A DNA stretch of 64,000 nt, from positions 1,178,001 through 1,242,000 of the forward strand of contig WHVY01000007.1 in assembly GCA_022266195.1 (NCBI GenBank), given 5' to 3'. Origin of the DNA: Tetranychus cinnabarinus. Taxonomy: Eukaryota > Arthropoda > Arachnida > Trombidiformes > Tetranychidae. Each line of letters starts with the position of its first letter. Position 1 is the stretch's first letter. The notes under the pieces are model-generated. The model was not told where the DNA came from. It did no database searches and was given only the letters and a program-made list of their open reading frames with translations. Positions 12,193 through 24,500 of this stretch are shown piece by piece. The position numbers and the translations under genes were made by a program.

Positions 12193-13669
12193 TGATTAAC
12201 ATTGACATTATCTTGTGTATTAATGAAAAAATTTGGTGTAACTACCTTTTAATCTCGTTTCCAGGAGAGAACCAAGAATAGAAGGTAAAAGAAGCAACAA
12301 AAAATTGCGAAAGAACAAACTTTTTTTTTCTTGTTCATTCTAAGGAAATCTGAGTTATCTAACAATGTCAATCTTATTATATGGATCAATGAATGAACAA
12401 ATTTTTCTCTTCTTCGTTTAACTCTCTTTCTTTCCCTTTCCATTGATTCTCAATAGAAAAATCATTCCGTTAATCAGAATACTTTTTCTCTTCTTGATGA
12501 ACTATTCTTGTGTTACTTATATATTAATGGTATCACTGTTTATATCCAAAGTACAAGATATCTTGTTAACTAACATGTATTATCTTGTTAGACCATCCAA
12601 GTGTTCAGATGAATGAACAAGTTGAAATTAATCAGTCATCTTGAACAGGGAAGAAGAAAAAAACGCAACGAAAATTGAAATAAAGAATTGCAACGTTAAA
12701 CATTTTCCTTGGCCTTTTCTGGTTCCAATCACCTTCTGAACACTTGATGAGTAATATGAACTGGAGTGACAAAAAATTAGCAAAATTCTGAAAATGAACT
12801 TTTCAAAATTCTATTCCAATTTTGCTCCTCTTGATCCACTCGAGTTATCATGATCTCTGAACGTTACATTTCGATTCTGCCTTTCAATGGAATAATTTTA
12901 TTCCCTGAGAATAATGATAAAAGGATAATGTTTATAAAGAGATAATATTCTAAAGAAAATGTTGAATAGCAAATGCCTTGGAGGAAATATGGTGAATAGT
13001 TGAAAGTGGAAAACAATGAGAATCGAGTTTTCAAAGTTCAACTGTTAATTATTCTGATAAACTCTGGGAGTGAGAAAAGCTTATTGATTGTAAAGAAAAG
13101 TCAAGCACTAAATGTTGTGCCCATGTATTCAGATAAAAAGGTAATGAGGTAAAGATGAGAGTAGATGAATATTAAAGGTATATTGACTTGTTTCTTTACT
13201 GATATCATCAGATTGTAATGTTAATTAAGGCTAATTAAAGTAGTGAAGGTTGAAAAAGATAACAATGAGCAGCAACAACAGTAGAGTGCTGTAAAAGATG
13301 AGCTCAGTAATTGATGCTAAAAGTAAGCAGAAAGAGAAGCAAAAAATTGATGACAAAAAAATCGAGGATAAAGACTGATGGTTCTGTGAATACTTTTTTC
13401 TGGTCTATCTTTTATTCACATCATTTTTTGCTTCGCCATTGTTTCCATCATTTATCAACAGGATATCTGAACATTGTGATAACATAATAATGTTAATCAT
13501 TACTGGGAGTGAAAATTGATTCAATGCTACCAAGCTGACTGTGTTGTGCAAGTTTGGAAATTTTATTTTTTAGAAAATTTTTTGTTCCAATTTTTTTGTT
13601 CGTTTTATTGTGCCAATGTTTTTGTTTCAAGTTTCAATCAAATTTGATATTTAATGAGAATGAACTTAC
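12193..13669. other. Non-coding, probably first intron of the receptor gene
   Basis: No credible coding sequence. A GTAAGT donor on the minus strand at 13669 opens this intron. The octamer CTGGGAGT occurs at 13064-13071 and 13503-13510. Confidence 0.45.
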
Positions 13670-14350
13670 CGGTCGTCGAGATTGGAAAAGTTGAAAAGAT
13701 TCACGATATTCTGATGATAATGAAAGTATTGGGACGTCAACTTTTTTGGCAATCATTTTGAGATAATAAGTTCGTCTGGGTTCTAACAGAGTTAATATAA
13801 GGGAAGGATTGTGTATCTCAAAGGATTGACACATTGATTCCAATAGCCTTTGAGTATCATTCCCAGCAGGTATTGGTGATAATATGAGTGAAGTATCATC
13901 AGGTGAAAGGTTTGTATCACGAGGTGAACCCGAGGTTCCCATGCCACTCACTGAGAATCCAAGGGAACCCGGAAAATGTGCTGCTCGAGAGTTTGATGAG
14001 GTTGAAAGGGAACCCTGAGCTGATAGTTCACGTTGTAAAGTGTGCCAACGTGTCACCGCAGTCCTCAACTCTCGTGACAACAATACCGCCTTTTCATTGG
14101 GAACTACGGCAAGAATACGAAACTTGGGCAAACTGACTGAACTAGTCTGAGCCGAGGCATAAGGTGACCCCAGTGAGGCTGATGAACCTGAACCTGGACG
14201 TTGCATTGACTCGGTTTGACTTAGAGGTGAACTTGAGACTTGAGCCATGGTGAACCAAAAGGTTGTTGATTGGCTCAAAATGATGTTAATAATTATCAAT
14301 ATGGAAACATAATTTAATAAAATTCTATTTGAAATCATCTTGATGCTCAT
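13670..14350 (-). CDS. First coding exon, probable NMDA-type ionotropic glutamate receptor (GluN3/GluN2-like)
   Basis: ATG at 14350; the exon ends at 13670 before a GTAAGTTC donor, giving about 227 residues. An N-terminal hydrophobic segment (ILLNYVSILIIINIILS) is a signal peptide. A Ser/Gly-rich insert follows, then KFRILAVVPNEKAVLLSREL and a block ending LLESMCQSFEIHNPSLILTL...YLKMIAKKVDVPILSLSSE. That pattern (helix, buried strand, helix, VPILSLS) resembles the first lobe of the amino-terminal domain of NMDA receptor subunits. Such subunits form glutamate- or glycine-gated cation channels at synapses. The ligand-binding and membrane domains would lie in later exons at lower coordinates and are not in the window as far as I can tell. 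The family call rests on weak similarity recalled by eye. A different periplasmic-binding-fold receptor is possible. Confidence 0.5.
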
Positions 14351-16345
14351 ATTTTCACCCTTTTTTTATCACTAATCAAATTATTCAGTTTCAATGAATA
14401 TCAACTTTCAGTTTAACCTGTTTCTCTCACCTCCCAACACTGTTCAATCTCAATGCTTTGACTCACTTAAAAGGTAACCTTTTTACCAATGGATAAAGGT
14501 TATTGTTTGAGATTGGCAAAGATTATTGCTAAGCTTATGAAATTAACATTCAAATCTTTTTATTCACCCAAAATAGTAACCCTAACTTTTATTCACTGGG
14601 AGGTAAAATGAAACTCCCAGTTGGATGTTGAACCAGCAAAATGGTTGCAATGTTTTTCCTTTTGCAAATGTTCCAAACAATTTGTTGCAAGTTCATTGAG
14701 AAAAGACGAGAATTTACTTGGTGTGTATGTCAACCCTATGCCCGGTGTAACCAAAGTGTTAGAGAATGTCGATAAATGTTTTTATCTGAAAAAGAAAAGT
14801 TGATCAACCATAAAACACATTTTCCAATTGATTATTGCTTTTCCTCCATTTTATCCTCATGGAGTTTCACATTCATCATTACCAATCATATGCTTCCCAT
14901 CATGCACAACAGACTATTTGGTAACAACGATCAGAACGATGAATATGGTGATGGGCAACACTAATGGCGATGAGCTGTAAAAATGGCAGCTATAAAGATG
15001 TTACTTGTAATGACTAGAGTTGATAAAAAAAGCTCAAAGAGAGCAATTTGCACATTAAATATTTACCAAAAAGCACTTCACTTTACAGTTGCTTTGATTA
15101 AATCTAGTTTAGGTAATCATCATCTTCAGACATTATCAGGTAATCCATTTTGTTTATTCACAAGGTTATTCATTTTCCGCTGGAATGATGAAAAGAAGCG
15201 AAAAACTTGAAAATGATTTTATTCCAGTCAATTTGAACACAAAGAAAAATTCACTTTCGATTTGTTACAAGATTTTTGCCGAAATGGGAAAAGATGAAAA
15301 TGACAGCAGATTCACTTTAGTTGGGCACAAGAATGTGAAACAATGAGAAATTGGAAAAACTTTGAAAGGTTAACTTCGTTAATTGGCATAGATAAGAGAT
15401 TGTTATTACTATTGTTTGAGTTTTTAAAAGGTAACAAGAACAGGTAACTGGGAAGGAATGTCGATTTTTTCATTTCTTTTCACAATTTTTAAAGTTGATG
15501 TTTCACTGCAACTTGAGCGATTGGAAGATACAAAAAAAGCGAATTTTGATGTCGAAGTTCAGACGAAATTTAGTTACATGTGTTTATTGGGAAATGTTGA
15601 TGATGATGAATCTTCTGCTCTCGCCATCATCATCACTTCTTCCACTTTTGCCTTTTTATCGTCAAATAATAAGGGAAAAGAAATAAAAGGCAAAATCTAG
15701 CCTTCTCTTGTATCCTCATCACTTTTACATCTTTCCTTTCCTCATTCATTCTACTCATTCATTTCACTCATTCATTCATTCTTATACACTTTCACAACAG
15801 AGACTCTTGTTATTCTTCACTTCATCATCATCTTTATCATCTTCATCTTTCTCTCTCTCTCTTCCTTCACTGCTCAATGTAAGCCTCTTTTGTTGTTCGA
15901 TGTTTCTTCTTCTCTTTCTTTCTTCTTCTTCTTATCGCTCACACTTGCTCAGCATTTCTTGTTCATCTTCACTAACAGCTCTTATTTTCATCATGAGTAA
16001 ACTCGATCCCAGTGAGACCAACCCTGACCTCACTGAACTTTGAGCTTCCTCAGCGCATCATCAATAATCTGATTCTGAACAAGTTCAACATGTTCTGCCA
16101 ATGGTACAAACAGCGTTCTCTACCAGCAATCAAATCAAACAGAAGCAAGGTAAACTCATGGGCGCAGTTGAATCAATAAATGAATCATGAAGGTTAAACT
16201 TAACCCAATTCAATGTCATTTTATTTTCACTTCAAGAAACAAGAAAAAGATTTAAAAGATTTTATTTGTAATTCATGAATTGACAAAACATTATTGGCAA
16301 ATTATTAATAGCGCATTAATCAGAAAGCGTGTTTATATTTGATTT
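14351..16345. other. Intergenic, with one possible broken F-box-like exon
   Basis: Mostly plain sequence with CATT and CTT simple repeats at 15.72-15.95 kb. At about 15991-16150 (plus) a short frame MSKLDPSETNPDLTEL stops. One base out of phase it is followed by ELPQRIINNLILNKFN..., which resembles an F-box start and ends at an AAG|GTAAAC donor. It may be a frameshifted relic. An inverted repeat ACTGGGAG/CTCCCAGT lies at 14595-14621. Confidence 0.35.
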
Positions 16346-16795
16346 TTAGATGCGATTTGTAAGGTCGTCAAGCATTCCAACTAGATGGTCACCAAAGGTT
16401 GACAATATATTTGCTGAATGGCTGGCTACTTTTGAGGCAATTTGAGAAACAGTTTGTTGCAGCTTTGCATATTGACCAGATTGATGGATTGAATATCCAG
16501 ATGATTTTGCCGATTTATCGTTCGAATCACCCGACTCATCATCGTCCTTATCATCACTTACAGTGCTGGTTTCACTTGATTCTGATTTAGCTGATGATGA
16601 TGATGAGCTGCTTGATGAACCTGCTTTTGATGCAGCCGAGGCCGAGGCTGCTGCATCACTTGAAGAGCCTGATGAGGCGTCCTTTGCATGTGAATGAGTA
16701 CCAACCGACACTTTGACACTTGAACCGTGGTCATCGCCACCATAAGTCGATGTTACAAGAAGAAGTGCAATCAAATTCAAAAGACAATATTTCAT
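16346..16795 (-). CDS. Ser/Ala-rich secreted protein 1 (149 aa)
   Basis: Single exon. It has a clear signal peptide (MKYCLLNLIALLLVTSTYG), a region of about 60 residues dominated by Ser and Ala with runs of serine, an Asp-rich stretch (SDDKDDDESGDSND), and a C-terminal amphipathic helix (about 108-149, QQTVSQIASKVASHSANILS). A TATAAAAA box lies at 16915-16922 (minus), about 120 bp before the ATG, and an AATAAA at 16261-16266, about 80 bp past the stop. It is divergent from the next gene. I do not recognise a family. The layout recurs in the genes at 17313 and 19053. Silk-like, mucin-like or salivary secreted protein are all possible. Confidence 0.8.
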   Translation of the reverse strand: MKYCLLNLIALLLVTSTYGGDDHGSSVKVSVGTHSHAKDASSGSSSDAAASASAASKAGSSSSSSSSSAKSESSETSTVSDDKDDDESGDSNDKSAKSSGYSIHQSGQYAKLQQTVSQIASKVASHSANILSTFGDHLVGMLDDLTNRI

Positions 16796-16914
16796 GGTTG
16801 ATTGAAAATTATGAGACAGAATTGTAAAAGTAACAATGAAACAAGAATGACTTCAGACTAATTTAATGAGAAACAGAAGTTGGTTGAATTGGTGAAAACA
16901 CACGTTGCTCTTGA

Positions 16915-16922
16915 TTTTTATA
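16915..16922 (-). promoter_or_regulatory. TATA box of secreted protein 1
   Basis: TATAAAAA on the minus strand about 120 bp upstream of the ATG at 16795. The spacing leaves room for a short leader. Confidence 0.5.
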
Positions 16923-17312
16923 TTAACTTATTTTCAGGTTTTCTCTATTCTATTGTTTTTCTCAGCCAGTCTGTATTATTCATCGAATCAATCAGATTGT
17001 TCAAATATATCGCATCATGTGTAGTTATCCTTCAGTTAAAATGGAACTTAATTTCAACACATTTACTCTTGTTTTTTTGCGTTTTAACTGTTGGATGATT
17101 AACTTTAAATTGTTTGTTCAGCCTTTTGATTTGAATATTCAACTATTTGACATTTGATGATGCAGATAATTAAATAAAAGGTTTCAAGTTTCTTCTGGAA
17201 TTTAGTTGAATCCATCTTTAAATCGAGTTATATCGCATGTTTAACGTTGATTTCAAGATTTTGTTTTCTCATTTATTCAAGTTTGTTATTTTTTCACATT
17301 CAAATTGTCATC

Positions 17313-17783
17313 ATGGAAGTTGGCAAATTTGGCAATTTGTTACTTTACACGAGTGTTACGATCATTTTTGGGGCTATTGTGGTTCAATCAGATATTGAAC
17401 CTCATTTAGCTCATCATCAGCATCATGATAAAGGTAAGATAACAGTTCCTTTGACAACTACAGCTGAACCTCCATTGGACTTTCATTCTGGACATGGGTC
17501 AGGAGCAGCTTCGAGTTCGGCTTCGAGCTCAGCTTCAGCAAGTTCTGAGCAAACTGAAAAGACCAAAATTCATGATTTACAAACACTAATGAGATTGGCA
17601 AATGAAGAACATACAAATCAGCTGAAACACTCATCACATTCCAAGGAAAATGAATTTGTTTCCGTTCCAGCAAATACTTTGGCACAAATTGAACAATTGA
17701 TTTCAATTATCATCAATTTTGCTAAAAGTATACAGAAATCAATCGCTGATATTCACAAAGACAAACAAGTAGAGAAAAATTGA
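17313..17783 (+). CDS. Ser-rich secreted protein 2 (156 aa)
   Basis: I chose the ATG at 17313. The longer frame from 17247 begins at a TTG and has no ATG before this one. A hydrophobic N-terminus (LLLYTSVTIIFGAIVV) serves as signal peptide. Next come a His-rich stretch (HLAHHQHHDKG), a Gly/Ser/Ala tract (SGAASSSASSSASASS), and a C-terminal amphipathic helix (LAQIEQLISIIINFAKSIQKS). AATAAA at 17877-17882 is a good polyadenylation signal, about 95 bp past the stop. Same plan as its neighbours at 16346 and 19053: signal peptide, low-complexity Ser tract, terminal helix. Function unknown; secretion is well supported. Confidence 0.75.
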   Translation: MEVGKFGNLLLYTSVTIIFGAIVVQSDIEPHLAHHQHHDKGKITVPLTTTAEPPLDFHSGHGSGAASSSASSSASASSEQTEKTKIHDLQTLMRLANEEHTNQLKHSSHSKENEFVSVPANTLAQIEQLISIIINFAKSIQKSIADIHKDKQVEKN

Positions 17784-19052
17784 TCAATTATCAGTTCAGT
17801 ATAAATATGGAACTGAATATAAGTTTGCTAGGTGTAAAAAGCTGGATGTTGTATCGAATGACCAGATACTGAACCCAATAAAATGTCTTTAAAATCAACA
17901 CTCAACTAATTTCTTTACAATATTTACAATCTTTCATTATGATTATTCGACGTGTTTTTCGCAATTAAAGGTACTTCTAGCTCAGATGTAAATTCAGCCT
18001 TGATGTAAAACTCATCTAACAACCAGACCCTTTGGTCAAATTAATTAAAATTTAAGTTTTCAAATAATCTCCGATATCAATATATATTTCGAGAAGAAAA
18101 GATCAACTCAAGAAAACATTAATAGTTGATTATGATAATAAGATGATAATCTGATTCCCGTGTTGGATATTCAATTATATTAAGATGATATTTCATTTGT
18201 TAGTGTAAGTTGGAAAGTGTCAAGTTTTGGTAAAGTTAATGGTAAGTTTAAATTGCCTTGTAACATTTTTGTCTTTTTCTATATTCATTATTATACTTAC
18301 TTTATTGGCGTACTTTATTATATACCCTTGAAAATGCGAAGAAGAAAAAGACATTCACGTTCTCAACCTTCTATTGTAACCAACCATTCTCATCCTAACT
18401 ATCAGAATCATTAACTTTTCATTCAATTCTAACCGTACCACTTGCCTCACTTGCCTCGTCAGACAAAGTAGAGCAAAATGAATTGTAAAATCACAAATAT
18501 GAAGACGACTGTGATCTTCAAGTCTCTAGTCGCAGACTTTTTCGAGACTCCACACATCCATGTGGAACCACTAGTATCCAAGTCGACCAAGAGAGTTATT
18601 TTTTAAATTTTCACTATAAATATCTTTGATATTTAACATGATCGTCGAAGCTCCTTTAACTTATTAATTTATCGAGTATTCTATTCTTATTTCTGTTTTC
18701 TGCTTCAATTTCTAATTTTATTCCAATATTTTGTCTAATAATGTCTGTCTCTTTCAAGATCTAAAGGTTAGCCATATTGTAAATCGTCTAAACTTGAACT
18801 CATTTGACGTGGCGGAGATCAAAGTAATTTAATGTAACCACTTCGATGGTGTCATGACTCGAATTAAATAAACATCAGACATTAAATAACTTTAGTTTTT
18901 GGAGTGATTTTCAAATTGGATTTTAAGAGAAAAATCTTTATTCGTCTTTTCGTTTTGACGTGTTAAACATCATTTTTAAAGCATACTAGAAGCACATTTA
19001 AAATGTGATACATAACAATTTCTTCGACAATTATTCGAATATTTCTCTATGT
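17784..19052. other. Intergenic between secreted proteins 2 and 3
   Basis: Holds the polyadenylation signal of the upstream gene (17877) and, on the minus strand, that of the downstream gene (AATAAA, 18937-18942). No credible gene seen; a short basic frame around 18217-18414 has no ATG start. Confidence 0.4.
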
Positions 19053-20249
19053 TCATGCTCTTGGCGTATTAATGCCAGATTTGGATACAGCAACTGCTAA
19101 ATCAAGTGCCGTTTGACTCATTAAATTGAGCAAACTTGAAGCAATGGACTTCATCTTTGAATTGGCTTTTGATAAAATACCATCAACCTCTTTAGTCAAA
19201 GCAGGCGACTTTAAAGTCCCTAAATCAACTGATAGAGTGTCATTTGTTGAATCATTAGCTGAGGAACTTGCAGAATATGAATTTGACTCTGACCCAGAAC
19301 TGGAACCAGCAGAACTTGATGATTTCGCCTTTGATTTACTCCAGTATGAACCAGCAAAAAGGTTAGACCACGAGTCAGCAGTAGTAGCTTCTGTTGGCTT
19401 TTCAGTTGCATTGGTAAACGTAAGTGAGGCCAATGTTGTGGATGAAGAAGATGTTGGGGATTCTGATGACGTGGAGTCTGAAGTGGTTGTTGATGTCGAT
19501 CCTTTTGAGCCTAAAGCGTCATCACTCTTGTCTTTATCGTCGTCTTTTGGTGAACTAGATGATTTTGAGCTCTCTGTAGTTACCGATGCAGAAGCAATTG
19601 ACTCATAAAAATCATCTACCGAATCAGAATCTTCGTCCGTTTTGGATTTAGATGAGGAATCTGAAGTGGAATTAGTTTTGCTGGAAGAATCAGATTTGGG
19701 AGGTAAAGTTGATTTGGATTTTTCTTTTGAATCAGGGCTAGAATCAGAATCTGAATCAGAGGTTGAACTAGAGTCTGCACCAGAGGCAGAGCTAGCATCT
19801 GCATCAGATTCAGATGATGTTGAATTGGAGGTTGAAAGGGGACTCTTGAGTGATTTACTCGGTACTTTCCTGCCGATGCCTGAAAGCGAGTCCACATCTG
19901 TACTGTCTAATGGACTGCCACTTGCTTTCGATTTTTTACCTAATAAACCAGATTTCGATTTAAGACTTGAAGATGCATCTGCACTTGCATCCGATGCTGC
20001 ACTAGAATCGCTGCCTGAAGTCGAATCATCATCTGAACTCAATGGTGACGAAGGTTGACTCACTCCTTTGGCCATTGAAGATGCTTTTGCAGCGGAACCA
20101 GCTTTTGAACCAGGATTGGGTAAGCCATTTCTCAGTCCAGATAAGGCACCAGTTGAACCAAGTCTATTTTGGCTTGCCAATAAAGCTGAATGAAGTTCAA
20201 CTAGATGGATAACATTTATGAAAACAAATAAAATCCAGATTAGTTTCAT
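19053..20249 (-). CDS. Ser/Asp-rich secreted protein 3 (398 aa)
   Basis: Single exon with signal peptide MKLIWILFVFINVIHLVELHS. The body is strongly Ser-rich with Ala, Asp, Lys and Thr (for example SGSDSSAASDASADASSS and DSDSDSSPDSKEKSKS). This gives a long disordered region likely to be glycosylated or to assemble. The end is an amphipathic helix (SKMKSIASSLLNLMSQTALDLAVAVSK), like the helices ending the two shorter neighbours. A polyadenylation AATAAA lies about 110 bp past the stop. Silk fibroin-like and mucin-like proteins share this composition; composition alone cannot decide. The clean long antisense frame is a by-product of the Ser/Asp codon pattern, not a gene. Confidence 0.8.
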   Translation of the reverse strand: MKLIWILFVFINVIHLVELHSALLASQNRLGSTGALSGLRNGLPNPGSKAGSAAKASSMAKGVSQPSSPLSSDDDSTSGSDSSAASDASADASSSLKSKSGLLGKKSKASGSPLDSTDVDSLSGIGRKVPSKSLKSPLSTSNSTSSESDADASSASGADSSSTSDSDSDSSPDSKEKSKSTLPPKSDSSSKTNSTSDSSSKSKTDEDSDSVDDFYESIASASVTTESSKSSSSPKDDDKDKSDDALGSKGSTSTTTSDSTSSESPTSSSSTTLASLTFTNATEKPTEATTADSWSNLFAGSYWSKSKAKSSSSAGSSSGSESNSYSASSSANDSTNDTLSVDLGTLKSPALTKEVDGILSKANSKMKSIASSLLNLMSQTALDLAVAVSKSGINTPRA

Positions 20250-20393
20250 GATGAGACACTTAATTTACCTGCAAAATGGAAGGATAACTTTTCTTTAAAC
20301 AATCAACTTGACAATAAATTTAAATCTACTTTTCTTTTCTTGTTAACTTTTACTCATTGATTGATCTTTAATCAAGTGAAAGCTGTTATTACA

Positions 20394-20602
20394 ATGGATA
20401 GGTTAAAGCGTCAGTTATTGTTGACTTTTGTTGCTCATTTGTTTGTCTTTGAATCAGGAAACATCATCAGGCAGTCAACCTATGGTAATGTTCAAGATAC
20501 ATGTATAATTGAATAATTTTACCTAATTTGGTTGATTGAACGACTAATCATAAATTATTTTCAGCTCTTTTCAAACTCGAGTCATTCCTGTCTATTGTAT
20601 AA
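20394..20602 (+). CDS. Candidate tiny secreted peptide, two exons (42 aa)
   Basis: Exon 1 (20394-20484) codes MDRLKRQLLLTFVAHLFVF..., a basic start plus hydrophobic core that reads as a signal peptide, and ends at TATG|GTAATG. A TTTTCAG acceptor at 20561-20564 joins in phase to exon 2 (20565-20602), which codes ALFKLESFLSIV and stops. The intron would be 80 bp. An AATAAA follows near 20698. The gene is divergent from secreted protein 3, 145 bp away. The model rests only on splice signals and the signal peptide. It could instead be the first exon of a longer gene or chance. Confidence 0.35.
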
Positions 20603-21513
20603 ATCATCTGATAAATTAAGGCTAAAAGGTTAAATGTGCGTGTAGCATTACACAGCTTTGTTAAATTCGCATTTTTATATTTATCGAAAGAGTGATGAAT
20701 AAAAAATGCATGGATATTGATATATGAATTGAAGTTTGTTGATTTATTGATTGGCTTGAGATTCTACAAAGACTAGCAAATATACATTGCAATGGAAACA
20801 AATTTGAATGAGCTAAATATAATGACAATATTAATCAAGATTATCATCGATTAAAGGGTTAACATTTAACGATGATAAATACTGGAAGCAGCATAACAGT
20901 TGGTTCAGTTGAAGTTGGAAGCCAAAAAATACATTCAATTTTATCACAATCTAAAGTTCCATTATTTACTTTTTTTATGACACATTTTCACCCAATTGAT
21001 GCATTTCAATTGTAAACCATCAACAGGAAGACCAATGGCAAGACTAATGGTATGACTAGAAAAGGTGTGACTGGTAATATATTGTACTGTCTGTCTATCT
21101 TATAAATTAGGCATTTCTCAGTTTTTCTTCAGTGTTGAGACATTGAAGAAAAACTAAACTGTCACACTAAATCAAATAATCATCTCCTAAATTGGTCATG
21201 GACAGGACTTTAAGGTAATGTTGGCTTGTTTGGCTTTCTTTGGGTTCAAGTTACGTTAGGCTGATAAAACTATCCATCTTTCTTTCCGTCCATATAAGTG
21301 AGAGTCTTCTGGGTGTTTGTTTGTCTTGAGCTTTCACAGGAAATTATTAAAATCAGGAAATTTTCACTTTCCCTTGAAGTCATGTAGATTCATCTTTAAA
21401 TAAAAAATTAACATGGCGTATTCCGGTAACATAGTTTTGCGGCTTGTTTGATAGCATGGGATTGCAGTAGATTCAGCTATGATGAGGGCAATGGCGTTGA
21501 CGGTGTTGAATTA
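20603..21513. other. Intergenic
   Basis: No coding sequence or notable repeat seen between the candidate peptide and the carbonic anhydrase stop. Confidence 0.4.
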
Positions 21514-24500
21514 TCAATTCAAAATACATTTTTGAATAAACAAAATATGAATGATTAGATAGAAGACGATGGATGCAAGGCTGATTGGTCCAAGCATTGA
21601 ACCAGAATCACTTTGATATATTGTACGACCTTTGAGTGGTTGCACATCACGGACAACCGTTTTCATCTCATCACCATGTTCATCAACCAGGGAACGAAGC
21701 CTATCAATCTAAAGTGAAAAGCAAGGAATAAAAAAGATTCAATTACTAATTGGACTTCAAGAAGAGATTCATAACGTTTTGTCAAGATAGAGAAAGGTTT
21801 GACAAATCAATGAATCTTAAAATTTATTTACCGTTTAAAATTTAGAGACTTACCTGATCATTAGAAACTGTAATAAAATCTTTCATAACAATCCAATTTA
21901 CAGCCTCTTGACAATTGGGAGTCGTCAGAGAACCAAAATATTTGAAAAAGGATTTAGTGTTACCAGGAAGAAAATATCGTAAGCTAAACTGGTTTTTCGT
22001 ATCATATTTGATGTTAGAGCTATTGCTTTGCATGGCTTCCAATAAGATGTCTAATCCAGGATTAGGATCACCATTCTGAATAAAATCAAGAAACACCGAG
22101 AAAAAAGAGCGAGTGTAAAAAAAGTCTCATCAAAAGCTAAGTCAATCCAATTTTCAAGTTTCGCTTTAAACCATTCATTCTGGTCAACATAATAAATGAC
22201 TTGTCAAAGCAGCTAATTAACAATCATAAACACTTATAAAAATATAAATAATAAACACTAATTTCATCTTTCAATCATTTATAAAGTACGCTTTATAAAT
22301 CACATGTTAAGCATATGAGGCAATCTGAAAAGTACTCCGCAAGATGGCATTACTACTCATCCAAATGAAATCATTCAACAGTTCAATTGAACGAAGCATT
22401 TTTCATGGCAAAACTTACCTTTGCAATAACACCGATAACAGTCAATGCATCTTCATGTTCCAAAGCTTTTTCACCGAAACCCTTATACGCGGCATTGAGA
22501 TGAACAAAATGAACCTACAACATATAAAAAGATAATCGAAATCACTTTTCACTGAAAATAATCAATTCTGAAATGAACTGAAATCATTCACAATTTTTCA
22601 ATAAATTTAGTTATTTCTCATATTACCCGATAGCATTGCACTTCTAATTGTTTAGTCACAAGTTTTAAGCAAAATTTAAATTCGTGAAAACTCAATTCTT
22701 GCTCGAGCTCGATCAAATTGATGCAATAAGACGAGTGTTATTTGCAAGTTTTACAATTTTTTCACTAATCAAAAGGTCGAAGAATCTGGAATTTGACTTT
22801 TTTGTCGAAAAACTCGAATCAACAAACTTCGCAATTAATGTTGCGATTAAAGTTGTTTTTAGATTAAACATGGTTTGTTTCATTTTGAAAAGTCGATATT
22901 CTTGTTTGTGTTACTTTGATGAGAAAAGCAATGTTTTGTTTGCTCTTTGATGAGATTGAATCTTACCTCAGCAGCAAACCTTTCTCCATCAATTGCATGC
23001 TCTGAACCTGACATTGAATTGATTCCCCAATGAAGATGAAGCTGGTATAACTCCATGAGATGACCTTCAACTGCACTCCCTGTTACACTGTAAGTATACT
23101 GAGTCTTGAAATCCAATCTTACTGAAGGCAATTGAAAAAAAGAGAAGATGAAAAAGTTAATAATGAAAGAGACAGAAGACGAAAAAAGAGTTGAAACATA
23201 AAGGCAAAAGTAACCATGAATTGATGAAACATGAATCTAGCATCAAATATCAATGATATTACATGGAGTTGAACAAATGAAGTGAGCAAAATGAACGAAA
23301 CTTGACGATAAAAGATTGAATTGAAATGTATAATAAAAGTTGATATTAAATTGAGGAAATGAAAGAGGAAAATGAAATTGAAAATCATTTTTGTTTCTCT
23401 AATCAATTTTGGCCAGGTAAAGTTTCCGGTAAAAAAGCTTAATGTAAACGTTGAATGTTTCAGCGCCCATTGTATGATTGGATCATGATAATTAGGGGAA
23501 AACATGGAGTTTCATGAAAATCTCTACACGCAATTATCATTCCAGTGAAAAAGATTTGCAAAGAAAAAGCATAACTTTTATAATTTATTCCATAAAATGC
23601 ATTAGTGGAACTTGGAAATTAACAGAAGAAATTATCATTTCAATTGATAAATTGAATATTCAAATTAATCGTATAAATTGGAATTTTTTATTCCATTCAA
23701 TGTTTCGTCAAGTTTATTGAATCTAATCCAATTCAACTTTGTTTTCCAATTTTCAATCGACTTCAACTTCATAACGATATTGAGAAATGATTATAGCAAA
23801 CACTGAGCCTGTGCCTATCAACTGAACAGCAAGAAACTAGTTTAAGAGGAAAGGTCGATAATAAGGACAAAGATGATGACCATTGAAAGAATCATAAGTA
23901 ACTAATTTTCATGAAAATTCTTATGATTACCAGACAATTGTACTGACGATATTTTTCCAAAACTTTTGATTCTTTTCTTAATTTCCATTTCAAATCCTTA
24001 TTCCTTTTCTTTGACTGCTGAATCCAGGCTTAATCAGCACTTTAAATGAGTACTGAAACTAGCTGTCAAAGCGCTTGAGCTCTCAAAGAAAGCTTAACAG
24101 CTATACAGTAATTTTCGATTGAAAAGACCGAACATTATCAATGAAAGACCAGTTTTTACATTGAGAAGACTTCACACCAATGTGTGAATTTTTGAGTTTT
24201 ATTGCTTTTGACAATGAAGAGACAGTTTTAGACAAAGGGAAACCCCGCTTAAAAAATGAAGAGACCAATGCACTTGTTTAGTTATCTTGTAGTCTTTGTA
24301 ACTGTGCATTTTCAAAATGGTTCAAATTGTAAAAAATCGTGTTGCAAGCCCATTTAGGAAACTTATTATTCAGAGATTCGCCGAAGGAGATAAAATTAAA
24401 TTAATTAGTGATTCCCTCAAATTAAACTATAACACTGTTAGTACAGTTATCAAGCGATATCGAAAGTTTGGTGAACAAGTTCTTCCTCGTGGTCATCGGA

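Noticed and set aside
15708..16043. 111-residue plus-strand frame
   Set aside because: Mostly translated simple repeats (CATT, CTT); only its last 16 residues might be coding.
19126..20058. Long acidic frames opposite secreted protein 3
   Set aside because: They are the antisense of Ser/Asp codon repeats.
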